A DNA stretch of 7,397 nucleotides, taken from the NCBI GenBank assembly GCA_025458735.1, contig JALORV010000021.1:1-7397 (forward strand), read 5' to 3'. Of the stretch, positions 7,263 through 7,397 are shown piece by piece. The notes under the pieces are model-generated. The model worked only from the letters and a program-made list of their open reading frames with translations, had not been told where the DNA came from and searched no databases. Source of the DNA: Burkholderiaceae bacterium (GTDB lineage: Bacteria; Pseudomonadota; Gammaproteobacteria; Burkholderiales; Burkholderiaceae). The position numbers were made by a program, and so were the translations under genes. Position 1 is the stretch's first letter. Every line of letters begins with the position of its first letter.

Positions 7263-7397
7263 TTACTGGGTGCGGAGCAGCGCGATCTCGCGCCGCAGTG
7301 CGCCGACGTTGTTCTCGACGCGCGCGATGTCCTCGCGCAGGCGCTCGATGCGTTCCTGGTAGAGCGCAAAGTTGCGCTCGTCACCACGACGCTCCGG
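7263..7397 (-). CDS. C-terminal tail of an unidentified coiled-coil protein (partial)
   Basis: The last 44 residues of a protein that begins outside the window and ends at TAA 7265-7263. I do not recognise the family from this fragment. The tail is charged and helical, with a strict heptad pattern: Phe10, Tyr13, Ile17, Leu20, Ile24, Val27, Val31, Leu34, Ile38 and Leu41 alternate at 3 and 4 residue steps (RIERLREDIARVENNVGALR). That regularity makes this the real frame over the overlapping minus-strand frame 7145-7387. It precedes ntrB in the same direction by 114 bp and may be in the same operon. Small DUF4124-type envelope proteins with coiled-coil tails are one possible match, since they can lie near ntrBC, but the diagnostic N-terminal domain is not in the window. 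Confidence 0.6.
   Translation of the reverse strand, partial: PERRGDERNFALYQERIERLREDIARVENNVGALRREIALLRTQ

Noticed and set aside
7145..7387. Minus-strand frame of 80 codons at the right edge
   Set aside because: It is out of frame with the heptad-patterned coiled-coil tail, overlaps the start of ntrB and has a Ser/Arg/Ala-rich shadow composition.

Overview
The window comes from a GC-rich proteobacterium, most likely a betaproteobacterium (Burkholderiales or Rhodocyclales type). This is judged from the NtrC sequence: the receiver start, the EYLPKPFDVD stretch and the RNTITRKIQEL tail look more beta- than enteric-type. No database search was possible, so the lineage is an inference. All five genes lie on the minus strand, so the window is best read from its right end leftwards. 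The long open frames on the plus strand are GC-driven shadows of these genes.

Right end (7397 to 4582): first comes the C-terminal tail of an unidentified coiled-coil protein. It is followed by a complete nitrogen-regulation two-component pair: ntrB (sensor kinase/phosphatase) and ntrC (sigma-54-dependent response regulator). The pair overlaps by an ATGA junction and is almost certainly co-translated. Every catalytic motif checked in both proteins is present.

Middle (4581 to 4353): a 229-bp intergenic region separates the ntr operon from an efflux operon and is unusually structured. Read in the direction of transcription it holds a GC-rich stem-loop just past the ntrC stop, three contiguous 20-bp direct repeats, a candidate sigma-70 promoter with a 13-bp dyad over its -10 box, a 7-bp stem-loop in the predicted leader, and a good Shine-Dalgarno. 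The tandem repeats just upstream of the -35 box are the most interesting undescribed element here, and look like a three-site operator for an unknown regulator.

Left end (4352 to 1): an RND-type tripartite efflux operon. It encodes a periplasmic adaptor (membrane fusion protein) and, after a 108-bp gap with a perfect 10-bp inverted repeat, a large HAE1/AcrB-type inner-membrane proton-drug antiporter. The pump gene runs off the left edge within a few residues of its expected end. No outer-membrane channel and no local TetR, LysR or MarR regulator is visible; either could lie beyond position 1.

Overall the gene content is conventional: nitrogen control followed by an efflux pump. The novelty, if any, is in the control region between them. 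I found no RNA genes, insertion sequences, CRISPR arrays, phage genes or attachment sites.
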